Assembly (NCBI GenBank): GCA_046349855.1
Contig: JAXMBM010000007.1
Location: forward strand, 1-64,000
DNA: 64,000 nt
Reading direction: 5' to 3'
DNA from: CAIXSC01 sp046349855
Lineage (GTDB): Bacteria; Planctomycetota; Planctomycetia; Pirellulales; Pirellulaceae
Shown piece after piece: positions 1-9,911 of the stretch. The position numbers were made by a program, and so were the translations under genes. A model generated the notes under the pieces. It worked only from the letters and a program-made list of their open reading frames with translations. It searched no databases and was not told the DNA's origin. How positions within the stretch are numbered: the stretch's first letter is position 1; the number at the start of each line of letters is the position of its first letter.

Positions 1-1044
1 ATCGTGCTGGCCCACCGGCCGGGCGCCGGCTTCGGCAGCTCCGACCGCCAGATCGCGTCGGCCGCCCTGGCCGAGATCTTCCAACTCACGCGCACCCTGC
101 GAGAGATTGCGGGGGTCGAGGCGGTGCGGAGTCTGGCGGAGCCGCTGGGAGATCCTCCGCGCCGCCTCTCGCTCCTCTCGTCGGCGGGACGGCAGAAGCT
201 GTTCCTGCAGAATCATCGTTTGAGCAAGCGGATCTTCGTCGCGCAAGGGCCCGGGTACGAACAGGCGGTGACGCGCTTCGAACTGGTGCTCGGCCACCAT
301 CCGTTCTCGCCCGCCGCCATCGAGACGCTGGAGGAAGTGGAGCGGCACCTGAGTCAAATCCGGTCCGACCCCGCGAGCTACTGGAGCACCGCGCAGTTTG
401 AGTTCGCGGGGACCACGGCCAGCATCCGCGATCTGCGCACCGTGACGCGGGCGGATCACCGTCGCATTCAGTGGCTGGTGACGCTGTCGGTGCTGGCGAT
501 TCTGGTGGCCATCCTGCGGCGGCCGCTGGTTTGCGTCTACCTGATCGCCACGGTCCTGTTCAGCTACTGGGTGACCCTGGGCGTGACGCAAGGGGTGTTC
601 GAGTACCTGTGGGGGGCGACCTACAGTGGACTCGACTGGAAAGTTCCCACGTTTCTCTTCGTGATCCTGGTGGCGGTCGGGGAGGATTACAACATCTACC
701 TGACGACCCGGGTGTTCGAGGAGCGCGCCCGGTTGGGGTGGCACCGCGGACTGGAAGTGGCGCTGGCCCGCACCGGCGGGATCATCACCAGCTGCGGGCT
801 GATCATGGCGGGTTCGTTCGTCACGATGGTGAGCAGTTCGCTGCGGGCGATGGTCGAATTGGGCTTCGCCTTGTCGTTTGGAATTCTGCTCGACACGTTC
901 GTCGTCCGCACCGTCCTGGTCCCCGCCTTCCTGGCTTTGGGGCGGAGCGGAGCTACCTCGGCGGACACGCCGGGCGAACCGGCCCACAACTCGCCTCTGT
1001 CTCCCGATCCCACTCCTTCGCCTCACGCCCGTTCGGACCGATGA
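1..1044 (+). CDS. MMPL/RND-family transporter, C-terminal part (5' end outside window)
   Basis: The reading frame is open from the first base, so the start lies upstream. What remains (about 347 residues) is the end of a large inner-membrane export protein. It begins with part of a periplasmic domain. From about residue 157 follow hydrophobic segments, including the loop GEDYNIYLTTR, which matches the conserved G-x-D-Y-x-x-x-L segment of MMPL transporters. The later helices fit TM10-TM12 of an RND fold. A polar Ser/Pro-rich tail (about residues 318-347) ends the protein. Such proteins use the proton gradient to export lipids or other hydrophobic compounds; the substrate cannot be read from sequence. 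The stop codon overlaps the start of the next gene (ATGA), so the two transporters are probably co-translated. Confidence 0.85.
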   Translation: MVLAHRPGAGFGSSDRQIASAALAEIFQLTRTLREIAGVEAVRSLAEPLGDPPRRLSLLSSAGRQKLFLQNHRLSKRIFVAQGPGYEQAVTRFELVLGHHPFSPAAIETLEEVERHLSQIRSDPASYWSTAQFEFAGTTASIRDLRTVTRADHRRIQWLVTLSVLAILVAILRRPLVCVYLIATVLFSYWVTLGVTQGVFEYLWGATYSGLDWKVPTFLFVILVAVGEDYNIYLTTRVFEERARLGWHRGLEVALARTGGIITSCGLIMAGSFVTMVSSSLRAMVELGFALSFGILLDTFVVRTVLVPAFLALGRSGATSADTPGEPAHNSPLSPDPTPSPHARSDR

Positions 1045-2333
1045 CCGCTGCGGAACCTGCGACCGACATTCACGATCCGTTCGGCGCTCTGCGCGAACCT
1101 GACTTTCGCCGGTTCCTGGCGGGTAACTTCCTGGCCCTCCTCGGCTCGCAGATGCAGGCCACCGCCGTGGGGTGGGAACTGTACGAGCAGACTGGCCAGG
1201 CACTCGATCTCGGATTGGTCGGACTGGTGCAGGTCCTGCCCGTGATCCTGTTGGCGATCCCCGCCGGTCAGGTGATCGACCGCTGCGATCGCCGGCTGGT
1301 CATTCTGGTTTCCTTGACCGTACTCTGCGGCTGTTCGCTGGCGTTGGCCTGGATGTCGCACGTCGGCACCACGCGAGGCGGCATTCTGGCCTGCCTGCTG
1401 GTGAACGGGCTGGCGCGGACGTTCCTGCAGCCGGCCAAGTCCTCGCTGGTGCCCACCTTGGTGCCCCGTCTGAGGTTTCCCAATGCGGTGACCTGGAGCA
1501 CATCGTCCTTCCAGCTGGCCACCGTGGTCGGTCCCGGGATTGGCGGCTCGATCATCGGCTGGACGCACTGGGCCGCGCCCGTCTATCTGCTCGACGCCGT
1601 CTTCACCGGCTTCTTCTTCTGGCAGACGGCTCGGTTGCCGCGGCGTCCCGCCGCCGCTGCGGGTCAGCCCGTCACCTGGAGGTCGCTGTTGGGTGGAGTC
1701 GAATTCGTCTGGCGCACCCGGCTGGTACTCGGCGCCCTGACCCTGGACATGTTCGCCGTGTTGCTGGGCGGCGCCACCGCCCTGCTTCCCGTCTTCGCCA
1801 AAGATATTCTGTGCGTCGGGCCGGAAGGGTTGGGCTACCTCCGAGCCGCGCCGGGCATCGGCGCCCTGGTCGTTTCCTGTGCGATGGCGTTCCTGCCGCC
1901 GCTCCGCCGAGCTGGCTGGACGCTCCTCCTGTCGGTCGCCGGTTTCGGGCTCGCCACGGTCATCTTCGGCCTGACCCGCAGTTATCCCGTGGCACTCGCC
2001 ATGCTCTTCCTCACCGGGGCGCTCGACATGGTCAGCGTGATCATTCGCCACACCCTCGTGCAAACGTGGACACCGGACGAGATGCGGGGCCGCGTGTCGG
2101 CGGTGAACAGCCTGTTCATCGGTATCTCCAACGAGCTCGGCGCTCTCGAATCCGGCGCTGTGGCTCAGCTCTTCCACCGCCCGCTCGATCCGGCCTGGGG
2201 ACCGATGGTGGCCGTTGTCTCCGGAGGGCTCGGCACGTTGCTGGTCGTGCTGGCGACCGCGGTGCTGGTCCCTGCGATTCGCCGTTACGATCGCCTGGGG
2301 GAAGGTCCCGACGCGCCGAGCGATCGGGACTGA
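1041..2333 (+). CDS. MFS transporter (MFS_3 / EntS-like exporter)
   Basis: A 430-residue polytopic membrane protein. The N-terminus (FRRFLAGNFLALLGSQMQ, about residues 19-36) and the loop with IDRCDRR (about 77-83) match the EntS/MFS_3 group of drug and siderophore exporters. The C-terminal half has the usual second set of about six helices and a loop with MRGRVSAVNSLF, typical of the same group. I chose the ATG at 1041 because it overlaps the upstream MMPL stop codon in the coupled ATGA arrangement; the frame is open further upstream but that part is antisense-like filler. Paired with the MMPL protein it probably forms an export operon. The substrate is unknown. The family call is firm. Confidence 0.85.
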   Translation: MTAAEPATDIHDPFGALREPDFRRFLAGNFLALLGSQMQATAVGWELYEQTGQALDLGLVGLVQVLPVILLAIPAGQVIDRCDRRLVILVSLTVLCGCSLALAWMSHVGTTRGGILACLLVNGLARTFLQPAKSSLVPTLVPRLRFPNAVTWSTSSFQLATVVGPGIGGSIIGWTHWAAPVYLLDAVFTGFFFWQTARLPRRPAAAAGQPVTWRSLLGGVEFVWRTRLVLGALTLDMFAVLLGGATALLPVFAKDILCVGPEGLGYLRAAPGIGALVVSCAMAFLPPLRRAGWTLLLSVAGFGLATVIFGLTRSYPVALAMLFLTGALDMVSVIIRHTLVQTWTPDEMRGRVSAVNSLFIGISNELGALESGAVAQLFHRPLDPAWGPMVAVVSGGLGTLLVVLATAVLVPAIRRYDRLGEGPDAPSDRD

Positions 2334-2562
2334 ACACCGCGGAGCGCGCCGGCGGTCCCGCCAGCCATCGCGGCGTGGGGATCGCAGGGGGACTTGTCGC
2401 GGGAAAATCTGCTATCCTGGCGGGCCGGCGGCGTCGCGCCCCTCGTTCGGTTGGGGTACCGTCGCAGGTGGCAAGCGGCGAGCAGGAAGCGCTCCGCAGG
2501 CGGGCACTCAGGACGATCATGACTCACCGGTTCCTGGCACTTCACATGCGGAGTGGACTTTC

Positions 2563-3927
2563 ATGATGCGCAGAGCGGGCACGAGACGGGACGTGGCGGC
2601 GGCACTGTGGCTGGGATGTCTGAGTGCGGCGGCGGTGAGTTGCTCGTCGCGCGCCGTCGACGCGCCACCGGTCGAGCGCTCCGCGACCGCCACCGCCGTG
2701 CCGGTCACACCGGCACGCTTCGCCGCCAAGTCAGCGGACTGGGCGCGGTTTCGCGGTCCGAGCGGCATGGGGACAAGCGACGCGAAGGGGTTGCCGACGC
2801 GGTGGAGCCAGGACGAGAACGTGGCCTGGAAGACGCCGCTGCCTGGTCCCGGCGCTTCCAGCCCCATCGTGTTCCGCGATCGCATCTATCTGACCTGCTA
2901 CTCGGGATACTTCGTGCCCGGCACCTCGGGCGGCAGCCTCGAACAACTCAAGCGCCATCTGCTGGCTCTCGATCGCGCCACCGGTCGCATTCTCTGGGAC
3001 CAGGCGGTCCCCGCCAAACTGCCCGAAGAGGACAAGATCCGCGATCACGGCTTCGCCGCCAACACACCAGCGGCCGATGAGGACGCGGTGTACGTGTTCT
3101 TCGGCAAGACGGGAGTGCTGGCGTTCTCGCACGCCGGCCAGCAGCTCTGGCAGACCGATGTCGGCTCGAAGACCCATGGCTGGGGCACGTCGGCTTCCCC
3201 TGTGCTGTACCAGGATCTGGTCTTCATCAACGCCAGTGTCGAAAGCGAGTCGCTGGTGGCACTCGACCGGCGGACGGGCCAGGAAAAATGGCGGGCCAAG
3301 GGGGTACGCGAGGCCTGGAACACGCCGGTGGTGGTCCGCGCCGAGTCGGGTCGCGAAGAACTGATCGTGGCCACGCAGGGCCGAGTCCTGGCGTTCCAGC
3401 CGGACAACGGTGAGTCGCTCTGGTCGTGCAAGACCGATATCGGCTGGTACATGGTGCCCAGCGTGGTGGCTGATCAGGGCATCATCTATTGCCTCGGCGG
3501 ACGCTCGGGTGTGGCGGCGCTGGCCGTCCGCGCGGGTGGCAGCGGCGATGTGACCTCGTCGCATCGACTGTGGACCAGCACCAAAGGCTCGAACGTCTCG
3601 TCCCCCGTGTATCTGGACGGTCATTTGTACTGGATGCACGAGCAGCGCGGAGTGGCGTTCTGTGCGAAAGCCGCGACGGGCGAAGTGGTGTACGAGGAGC
3701 GCATGGGTCGAGCGGGTCAAGTGTACTCGTCCGCCCTGCTGGCCGACGGCAAGGTGTATTACCTGACGCGCGATGGCAAGACATTTGTTGTCCCCGCCAA
3801 GCCGGAATTCGAGATCCTGGCGACGAATGATCTGTCGGACGGCAGCGTATTCAACGGCAGCCCAGCCGTGGATGGGCAACGGTTGCTCATCCGATCGGAC
3901 AAGTTCCTGTACTGCCTCGCACCGTGA
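2563..3927 (+). CDS. Secreted PQQ-binding-like beta-propeller protein
   Basis: A 454-residue protein with an N-terminal signal ending near a cysteine (AAAVSC, about residues 20-25), suggesting export and possibly lipid anchoring, although the lipobox is imperfect. The mature part contains repeated blades with the PQQ-propeller signature: a WARFRGPSG start, 'N.AWK..LPGPG.SSP' and later 'LVALDRRTGQEKWRA' and 'W...S..VYLDGHLYW' types of blade. These proteins are common in planctomycetes, often as BamB-like or quinoprotein-like propellers; no dehydrogenase active site is evident, so a structural or binding role is more likely than catalysis. A similar propeller protein is encoded at 23702. Start: ATG 2563 (an ATG at 2566 is also possible); the long upstream open frame has no start support. 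Confidence 0.8.
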   Translation: MMRRAGTRRDVAAALWLGCLSAAAVSCSSRAVDAPPVERSATATAVPVTPARFAAKSADWARFRGPSGMGTSDAKGLPTRWSQDENVAWKTPLPGPGASSPIVFRDRIYLTCYSGYFVPGTSGGSLEQLKRHLLALDRATGRILWDQAVPAKLPEEDKIRDHGFAANTPAADEDAVYVFFGKTGVLAFSHAGQQLWQTDVGSKTHGWGTSASPVLYQDLVFINASVESESLVALDRRTGQEKWRAKGVREAWNTPVVVRAESGREELIVATQGRVLAFQPDNGESLWSCKTDIGWYMVPSVVADQGIIYCLGGRSGVAALAVRAGGSGDVTSSHRLWTSTKGSNVSSPVYLDGHLYWMHEQRGVAFCAKAATGEVVYEERMGRAGQVYSSALLADGKVYYLTRDGKTFVVPAKPEFEILATNDLSDGSVFNGSPAVDGQRLLIRSDKFLYCLAP

Positions 3928-3991
3928 TGGCCGGTTGCTGAATCGCAAGCAGGGGATCGGCAACTCTCACGACGCAGGGTCGAGGTCCGTT

Positions 3992-6805
3992 ATGAGCTGG
4001 ATGTGCATGGTGCTGTTCGCCGACGACTCGCCGCTGGACACGGCCGCGTTCCTGCGGCACTTCAGCGCCACCTGGCCGAACTCGCGCCCGTTGGGTGAAT
4101 TCGAACAGCAGGACTGCACCGCGTCGCTCGACATCGCGGCGTTCTCGCTGGTGCTCGGTCGCATGCCGGCGCCCATCCCGGACTTCAAGAACCCCCCGCC
4201 ACGACCGCTCCTGCAATGGCCGGAAGCGGCCCAGGATCTGCCGCGTCACCGGACCCACTGGATCGTGACGATTACGGGAGAGGAAGGACAGGTGAAGGCC
4301 AAGGCCCGCCTGCTCACTCAGGTCGTCCATTCGATCCTCGCTACCCACCCGCAGGCGCTCGGCGTGTCCTGGGGCCAGTACGCCAACCTCACCTCGTCGA
4401 AACTCTTCCAGGAATCGGCGGTGTCGTTGCGCCAGGGAGAGGATCCGACGCATCTCTGGGTGGATGTTCAATGCGGGCGGGCCGAGGGAAGCCAGGGGAA
4501 TCGAGCCAACGGGTTCACGCGGGGCCTGGACGAATTCGGCATCATGGACATCGAGGCCGCCGACGCTCACGAGCCCCCCGTCGAGTTGTTCCAGCGGCTG
4601 CAGGGGCTGGTCGAGTACCTGGTGGCCAAGGGGCCCGTGATCCGCGACGGCGACACGGTGGGGAACGATGCCCAGGAACGGATTCGCGTCGTGTATGGGC
4701 CCTCGCAGTTCGGCAACTCCGGGCAGGTCATGCGCCTGGTATACGGTGCGACCAGTGCGGCGCCAGGCGGCGGCGCGCCGGCCGGCAGTCCGCCCGCAGC
4801 AATTCCTCCGGTTGGCGGCGGACCGTTTGCCGGTGGACCGTTCGGTGCGACACCCTTAGGCGGGCCGCAGGCGGGCGGCTTTCCGCCTCCCGGGTCACCG
4901 CCCGGTTCGTGGAGCCCACCGGGGGGGCCACCGGGAGGACCGCCGACGTTTCCCCCGCCGGGTTCCCCGCCAGGATCCTGGGGACCGCCCGCCCCCGGAG
5001 CGCCCGGTCCGTGGGCGCCGCCAGCGACGTACGGTCCGCCACGACCGACGGGCCCGACAACCTCGGTCCTGGCGCTGTTCAGCCTGATCCTGGGGCTCCT
5101 ATCTCCGTTCTTGTTCTGTCTCTGTTTCCTCAACATACCTTCGTCCATCCTGGCGATCGTTCTGGGGCACGTGGCCCTGGTGCAGATCAAGCGCTCCAGC
5201 GGTGCGCTGACGGGACGACCGATGGCTCTGGTCGGATTGATCCTCGGTTATCTCGTCCTGCTGGCGACGATCGCCTTCTGGACTTACGTGCTGGTCTTTG
5301 CCCCAACCAGCGATAGCTTGCCGCCACTCGGTCGCGACGGGGACGACGAAGAGATCATGCTGGACCCGTACCCCATGACCCCCGGCGCAACTCCGGCACC
5401 CGAAACGGTGCCGCCCCCGGTTTCCGCGCCCTCCGACTCCGGTCCGGATTCGGCCCCACCTGCGACCCCACCGGACGCGCCGACCGCGAACGCCAAGCGC
5501 GACAAGTCACCACTGGCGCCGCGCTCAACGTCGCCGAGCGACGCGGTGCCCGGCACGCCCCCTCCCGAGTCGCCAGAGCCCGACGTGCCGACTCCCCAAG
5601 TGCCAACTCCTCCGACATCCGCGCCGCCCGTGCCGGGCGGGCCGCCCGTGCCGGGGGTGCCTCCTTCCGTGGGCAGGCTGCCTGGCGTCCCTTTTCCCTT
5701 CGATCCGACCATGCCGCCGGGAGCACGACCACCGCAGTTTCAGCCGCCGCAGTTTCAGCCACCTTCCTTCCCGAGACCTCAGAGGCCTGGGTCGCCGGAG
5801 TCGGAGCTCGACTCGGCGACCGTGGTGGCGAGTTTTCCTGGGATGAACTGGCCCGTAAAGTCGCTCGCCTTCTCCGCCTCCGGCAAGCGGTTGGCCGTGG
5901 CGCGGCTCGATGCCGTCCTGCTGGTGTTCGATCTGGAGTCGCAGCAGCAGGTGTATGCCCAGACGCAGCCGAACCCGGCCGGGCCAGGTACGGCGTTGGC
6001 TCTGACGCCGGATGGAAACACGGCTATCTACGGCGGCATCTCGGGCAAGCTGCAGGCCTGGTCGCTGGATGCGGACGAGCCCACTCCGCGGGATCTGACG
6101 TCGCACGAGCGCCAGGTGAACTGCATCGAGGTCAGCCCGGATGGACGGTTCATTATCTCCGGGGGTACGGACAAGCGGGTGATCTGGCAGCAACTAAACC
6201 AACCGGACAAGGCCCGCATGGTCACCAATCTTCCCGGTTCCATTCTGTCCGTGCGTCTGGGAACTCCGCCAATCACCGCTCTGGCGACCGATGGACAGTC
6301 GGTGTTCGTCATCGACCTGAAGCAATCGACGGTCGCCCGCACGATTGCCTTGGAGAAGCGGCACGCCATGGCGGCTACGATTTCCCGCGACGGCAAGTAC
6401 TGCGCGACCTGCCTGGGAAACGAGATCCGGATCTGGGAGATCGAATCGGGAAGGCGCGTCGCGGAACTGAAGGGCAAGGACGTGCAGTGGTGGCTCGAGT
6501 TTACTCCCGACTCGCGATGGCTGCTGAGCGGCACGCGCGGCCGTTTTGACATCTGGGACGTGGCGACCGGCGAGCGTGTGGGACAGCGCAATCTGGGCAC
6601 CATCCATTACGTGCAGACGCTCGCCGTATCCGCGGACTCGCAGAAGGTCGCTGCCGTCCCAGCGTCGGCGGGACAGACGCTGTACGTGTTCCGACTGACC
6701 GAACCTGACTCGGCGGCGAAGGGGAGCCCGTCGACAGACACGCCGGACGGCGCCACCCCACCCCGCGGCGACTCGTCGGCCGATTCCCCGGAGAAGTCCC
6801 AATGA
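3992..6805 (+). CDS. DUF4261 - DUF4190 membrane - WD40 repeat fusion protein
   Basis: A 937-residue mosaic. Residues about 1-250 resemble DUF4261 (note the end 'VIRDGDTVG...' and 'VMRLVY'). A Gly/Pro-rich linker follows (about 255-360). Two hydrophobic helices (about 365-440, with GHVALVQIKR between them) form a DUF4190-type membrane module. A second long Pro-rich stretch (about 460-610) leads to a C-terminal set of WD40-like blades (about 615-905), for example 'VNCIEVSPDGRFIISGGTD' and 'LRIWEIESG'-like ends. Topology by inference: N-domain in the cytoplasm, two helices, propeller after the second linker. I take ATG 3992 as start; ATG 4007 is an in-frame alternative. The stop overlaps the next start (ATGA). 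The biological role is unknown. Confidence 0.7.
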   Translation: MSWMCMVLFADDSPLDTAAFLRHFSATWPNSRPLGEFEQQDCTASLDIAAFSLVLGRMPAPIPDFKNPPPRPLLQWPEAAQDLPRHRTHWIVTITGEEGQVKAKARLLTQVVHSILATHPQALGVSWGQYANLTSSKLFQESAVSLRQGEDPTHLWVDVQCGRAEGSQGNRANGFTRGLDEFGIMDIEAADAHEPPVELFQRLQGLVEYLVAKGPVIRDGDTVGNDAQERIRVVYGPSQFGNSGQVMRLVYGATSAAPGGGAPAGSPPAAIPPVGGGPFAGGPFGATPLGGPQAGGFPPPGSPPGSWSPPGGPPGGPPTFPPPGSPPGSWGPPAPGAPGPWAPPATYGPPRPTGPTTSVLALFSLILGLLSPFLFCLCFLNIPSSILAIVLGHVALVQIKRSSGALTGRPMALVGLILGYLVLLATIAFWTYVLVFAPTSDSLPPLGRDGDDEEIMLDPYPMTPGATPAPETVPPPVSAPSDSGPDSAPPATPPDAPTANAKRDKSPLAPRSTSPSDAVPGTPPPESPEPDVPTPQVPTPPTSAPPVPGGPPVPGVPPSVGRLPGVPFPFDPTMPPGARPPQFQPPQFQPPSFPRPQRPGSPESELDSATVVASFPGMNWPVKSLAFSASGKRLAVARLDAVLLVFDLESQQQVYAQTQPNPAGPGTALALTPDGNTAIYGGISGKLQAWSLDADEPTPRDLTSHERQVNCIEVSPDGRFIISGGTDKRVIWQQLNQPDKARMVTNLPGSILSVRLGTPPITALATDGQSVFVIDLKQSTVARTIALEKRHAMAATISRDGKYCATCLGNEIRIWEIESGRRVAELKGKDVQWWLEFTPDSRWLLSGTRGRFDIWDVATGERVGQRNLGTIHYVQTLAVSADSQKVAAVPASAGQTLYVFRLTEPDSAAKGSPSTDTPDGATPPRGDSSADSPEKSQ

Positions 6806-7860
6806 ACCTCAAGACGACGTGGGACGACCGCAGCGGCACGGGTTGCCACTGGCGACGAACACCGTGCGGTCGGAGCGTCCTGTGGGGAATCCTGCTGATG
6901 ACTTCCGCCCTGGCTGCCGACGTGGCCGCTGCCGACGCAGCCGCCGCCGACCCGGTACGCGAAATTCGGACGATGGTCTACAAGCACGTCGGGCCGCTGG
7001 AGATCCAGGCCGACGTGGTGTCGTTCCGCGATGGGCAGGTTCGTCCCGTCGTCGTGTGGCTGCATGGCGGCGCTCTGATCAACGGTCATCGGGACAGCGT
7101 ACCGGGCTGGCTGAGCGCGGCCTGCGCGACCCACGGGAACATCCTCGTCTCCCTCGACTACCGACTGGCCCCGGAAACCTCCCTGCCCGCCATCATCGAA
7201 GATCTGGAAGACGCCTTCCGCTGGATCCGCGAGCAGGGCCCGGCCGAGTTCCACGCCGATCCCCACCGCATCGCCGTCGTGGGCGGGTCGGCGGGCGGCT
7301 ACCTTACCCTCACCGCCGGCTTTCGCGTCCAACCACCCCCGACGGTGCTGGTCGCCCTCTGGGGCTACGGCGATCTGGTCGGCGACTGGTACAGCCGTCC
7401 CAGTCCCCACCCGGTGCACCAGCAGATCAAGCTGAGTGCCGACGAGGCCTGGAAGCAGGTGCGCGGGCCAGCCATCGCGGACGCTCGCCAGCGGGCCGGA
7501 AACGGCAGTGCCTTTTACCAGTTCTGCCGTCAGCAGGGGCTCTGGCCGCGCGCGGTGACCGGCTGGGATCCGCATCAGGAGCCTGAGAAGTTCTTCCCGT
7601 ATATGGCGGTGAAGAATGTGACCCCGACGTATCCTCCGACGCTCCTGATCCACGGCGATCAGGACACCGACGTCCCCTTCGAGCAGTCGCTGCAGATGGT
7701 CGCGCAGTTCCGACAACACCAGGTGCCGCACCGCCTGCTGCGCGTCGCCGGCGCCGAACACGGCCTGGCCGGCGTGCCTCCCGAAGTCAGTTCGGCAGCC
7801 TACGCCGAGGCCGTGCGGTTCCTCCAGGAACGGCTCGACGCGAAGAAGCCCGCTCCCTGA
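6802..7860 (+). CDS. Secreted alpha/beta-hydrolase (carboxylesterase/BD-FAE type)
   Basis: A 352-residue alpha/beta-hydrolase. The N-terminus carries a hydrophobic export signal (VLWGILLMTSALAADVAAA, about residues 26-44). The oxyanion-hole motif HGG is at 88-90, the nucleophile elbow GGSAGG at 161-166 (Ser163), an acid in HGDQDTDVP, and the catalytic His in AEHGL near the C-terminus. This is the layout of acetyl-esterases and feruloyl-esterase-like BD-FAE enzymes that hydrolyse ester groups on sugars or lipids. The start overlaps the stop of the WD40 fusion gene, so the two are translationally coupled, although no functional link is obvious. The substrate is unknown. Confidence 0.85.
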   Translation: MNLKTTWDDRSGTGCHWRRTPCGRSVLWGILLMTSALAADVAAADAAAADPVREIRTMVYKHVGPLEIQADVVSFRDGQVRPVVVWLHGGALINGHRDSVPGWLSAACATHGNILVSLDYRLAPETSLPAIIEDLEDAFRWIREQGPAEFHADPHRIAVVGGSAGGYLTLTAGFRVQPPPTVLVALWGYGDLVGDWYSRPSPHPVHQQIKLSADEAWKQVRGPAIADARQRAGNGSAFYQFCRQQGLWPRAVTGWDPHQEPEKFFPYMAVKNVTPTYPPTLLIHGDQDTDVPFEQSLQMVAQFRQHQVPHRLLRVAGAEHGLAGVPPEVSSAAYAEAVRFLQERLDAKKPAP

Positions 7861-7902
7861 CGAGCTTCTCCGCGCCGCTGCGTGCCGCTGATCGGTCGCG
7901 TC

Positions 7903-9558
7903 TTACCGCCGCCGACCCCAGGCCGCCATCACCGTGTCGACCGCGGCTGCCGACGGACGATTCGCAGCTCCGGCCTTGAATTCGTCCAGCGACAACACGC
8001 CGTCACCGTTCGTGTCGAGCTCGGCGAACCGTGCCTCCGGATCCACCTCATGAGGCGGTCGTCCCGGCCGCCCCCCCAGCCCCGGCGGACCGCCGTGGTG
8101 CGGTCCCCGCGGACCCGGGCCGATGCCGTTGAGCCGCGCCAGGATTCCCAGGTTCAGCTCATCGATCGTCAGCCCGCCACTGGCATCCGCGTCCAACCGC
8201 GAAATGAGCGTGGCGATCTGCTCGGACGTGAGCTTCTGGTTGGGGAGCGTCGATAACTCCTCCGCCGTCACGATCCCGTCCGCGTCCAGGTCGATTTGCG
8301 CAAACAACTCCTCCGCCGTGGGCCGCTCGGCCGGCGGATGATCGAGCAGGTGGGCGAGTCGGCCGAGCACCTGCGGGGGGATTTCGTCGAGCGTCACACC
8401 GCCGCTGTTGTCGGCATCCAGCCGCGTGATCAGCTCCTGCAGCTTGTCCGCCGAGATCGGCAGACTCGTCAGCGCCGTCAGTTCCTCCAGAGTCACCGAA
8501 CCATCGCCATCGGTGTCGAACCGCGCAAACAGCTCCTCCGGTGTCGGACAATCGGGCGGCACCACCGGATCGTCCGTCGTGCTGCCATCCCCCGAACCAT
8601 CGTCCGTGGTCGTCCCGTCGTCGGTCGCACCATCGTCGGTGGTGGTACCGTCATCCGTGGTCGTGCCATCGTCGGTCGTCGTGCCATCGTCGGCGGTGGT
8701 TCCGTCGTCGGTCGTCGTGCCATCATCCGTGGTCGTGCCGTCGTCGGATGTGGTCGTGGTGGTCGACGAATTCTCCGAGTCGGCCGAGTCGTCATCGGTG
8801 TAGGACGACTTCGTGTAGTTGACCACCTGGACGCTGTATCGGCCGGTGACACCGGGGTCGGCCGACACGACGAGGAAATAATCCGAACCGCTGGTCACCG
8901 CCAGGTTCACCGACACATGGTCGTGACGGGCGTCTGCGGTCGTGGAGGCGGTGCCGAGTTCGGTTCCCGCCGAGTCGAGGACGGCGATGGTGAGCACGCC
9001 TCCCGCGGCGGTGAAGAGGGAAACATTCAGCTGCGTGTCGGTCGCCGTGACGCGATACACGTCCACATCGCCGTCGGTGTTGATGGCCGAGCGGGCGCGG
9101 GCCAGACCGTGGGTGAGGTCGAGCACCGCGGCATCGTCACCGATCTGATCCGGTTGCTGGTCGGTCGTGGGGACGTCGTTGGACGGCTGGCCGCTCGTAT
9201 CGCCGTTGAGGCAATTGATGACGAGCAGGGCGTCGATCGGGGAGAGTTCGGCGTCCCCGTTGCTGTCGAGAAAGCTGGCCGCCGCCGAGCTCCCGCCCAA
9301 CCCATGTCCGTGGAGCAGGGGAGGGGCGAGACGACCGGCCAGTCGACCACCCAGGCCATCGTTCATCGCATTGACGGCGAGCAGGGCGTCGGACGGATTG
9401 ACCGAGCCGTCCGCATTCAGATCGACCGCCCAGTCAGGGTTCTGCCAGAAGCTGGCGCTTGCCAGCGCGGCCAGCAGATTGCGGGACTCAAGCGATTCCA
9501 CCCGGGAAAGGCGGGAAGAACGCGACGGGCGACGCGACGGGCGACGCTGGCGTTTCAT
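7903..9558 (-). CDS. Secreted dockerin / EF-hand calcium-binding protein with planctomycete 'LE.R.LLA' leader
   Basis: A 551-residue acidic extracellular protein. The N-terminus is strongly basic and followed by VESLESRNLLAALAS, the planctomycete surface-protein leader motif. Two dockerin type I segments follow (VDLNADGSVNPSDALL and LDSNGDAELSPIDALL), then a PPC-like beta domain (about residues 165-250), then a simple-sequence stretch of TTDDG-type repeats, and finally five EF-hand loops such as FDTDGDGSVTLEEL and LDTNGDGVLSLDEF. It probably binds Ca2+ outside the cell or in the cell envelope. ATG 9558 is preferred: a GAGG ribosome-binding site lies about 7 nt upstream, while the alternative GTG at 9570 lies inside that site. 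The Asp-rich repeat makes the exact length prone to assembly error. Confidence 0.8.
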   Translation of the reverse strand: MKRQRRPSRRPSRSSRLSRVESLESRNLLAALASASFWQNPDWAVDLNADGSVNPSDALLAVNAMNDGLGGRLAGRLAPPLLHGHGLGGSSAAASFLDSNGDAELSPIDALLVINCLNGDTSGQPSNDVPTTDQQPDQIGDDAAVLDLTHGLARARSAINTDGDVDVYRVTATDTQLNVSLFTAAGGVLTIAVLDSAGTELGTASTTADARHDHVSVNLAVTSGSDYFLVVSADPGVTGRYSVQVVNYTKSSYTDDDSADSENSSTTTTTSDDGTTTDDGTTTDDGTTADDGTTTDDGTTTDDGTTTDDGATDDGTTTDDGSGDGSTTDDPVVPPDCPTPEELFARFDTDGDGSVTLEELTALTSLPISADKLQELITRLDADNSGGVTLDEIPPQVLGRLAHLLDHPPAERPTAEELFAQIDLDADGIVTAEELSTLPNQKLTSEQIATLISRLDADASGGLTIDELNLGILARLNGIGPGPRGPHHGGPPGLGGRPGRPPHEVDPEARFAELDTNGDGVLSLDEFKAGAANRPSAAAVDTVMAAWGRRR

Positions 9559-9911
9559 GGTAAACCTCACGAATCGGCGACTTTATGGATTGGGTTTTCT
9601 TCAGATCAACGTTGCTCTTCCCCCCTAGGAAGGACCCGGATCGCGATTGTCACGCGCTGGCGGCCGCAAATCCAGCGTAAAGTTCTGGCAATTCAACGTG
9701 CGATCGAACCTCCGATCACTGGACTTGGGCGACAACGAGCCGCCGGGGAGGTGTCATCGGCGGGAGCGGCGGGTTGAGGGAAAACCGGCGCTTGGACTGG
9801 GAGCGAGCCCCCGAGGACTGGGCAACTGGGCAATCCGCATGGGCCGAGGAAAGTATCCGCATTCGCTATAAACCGTGCAACCGATAGGTGAGCTGCAGTC
9901 GAAGGAACAGG

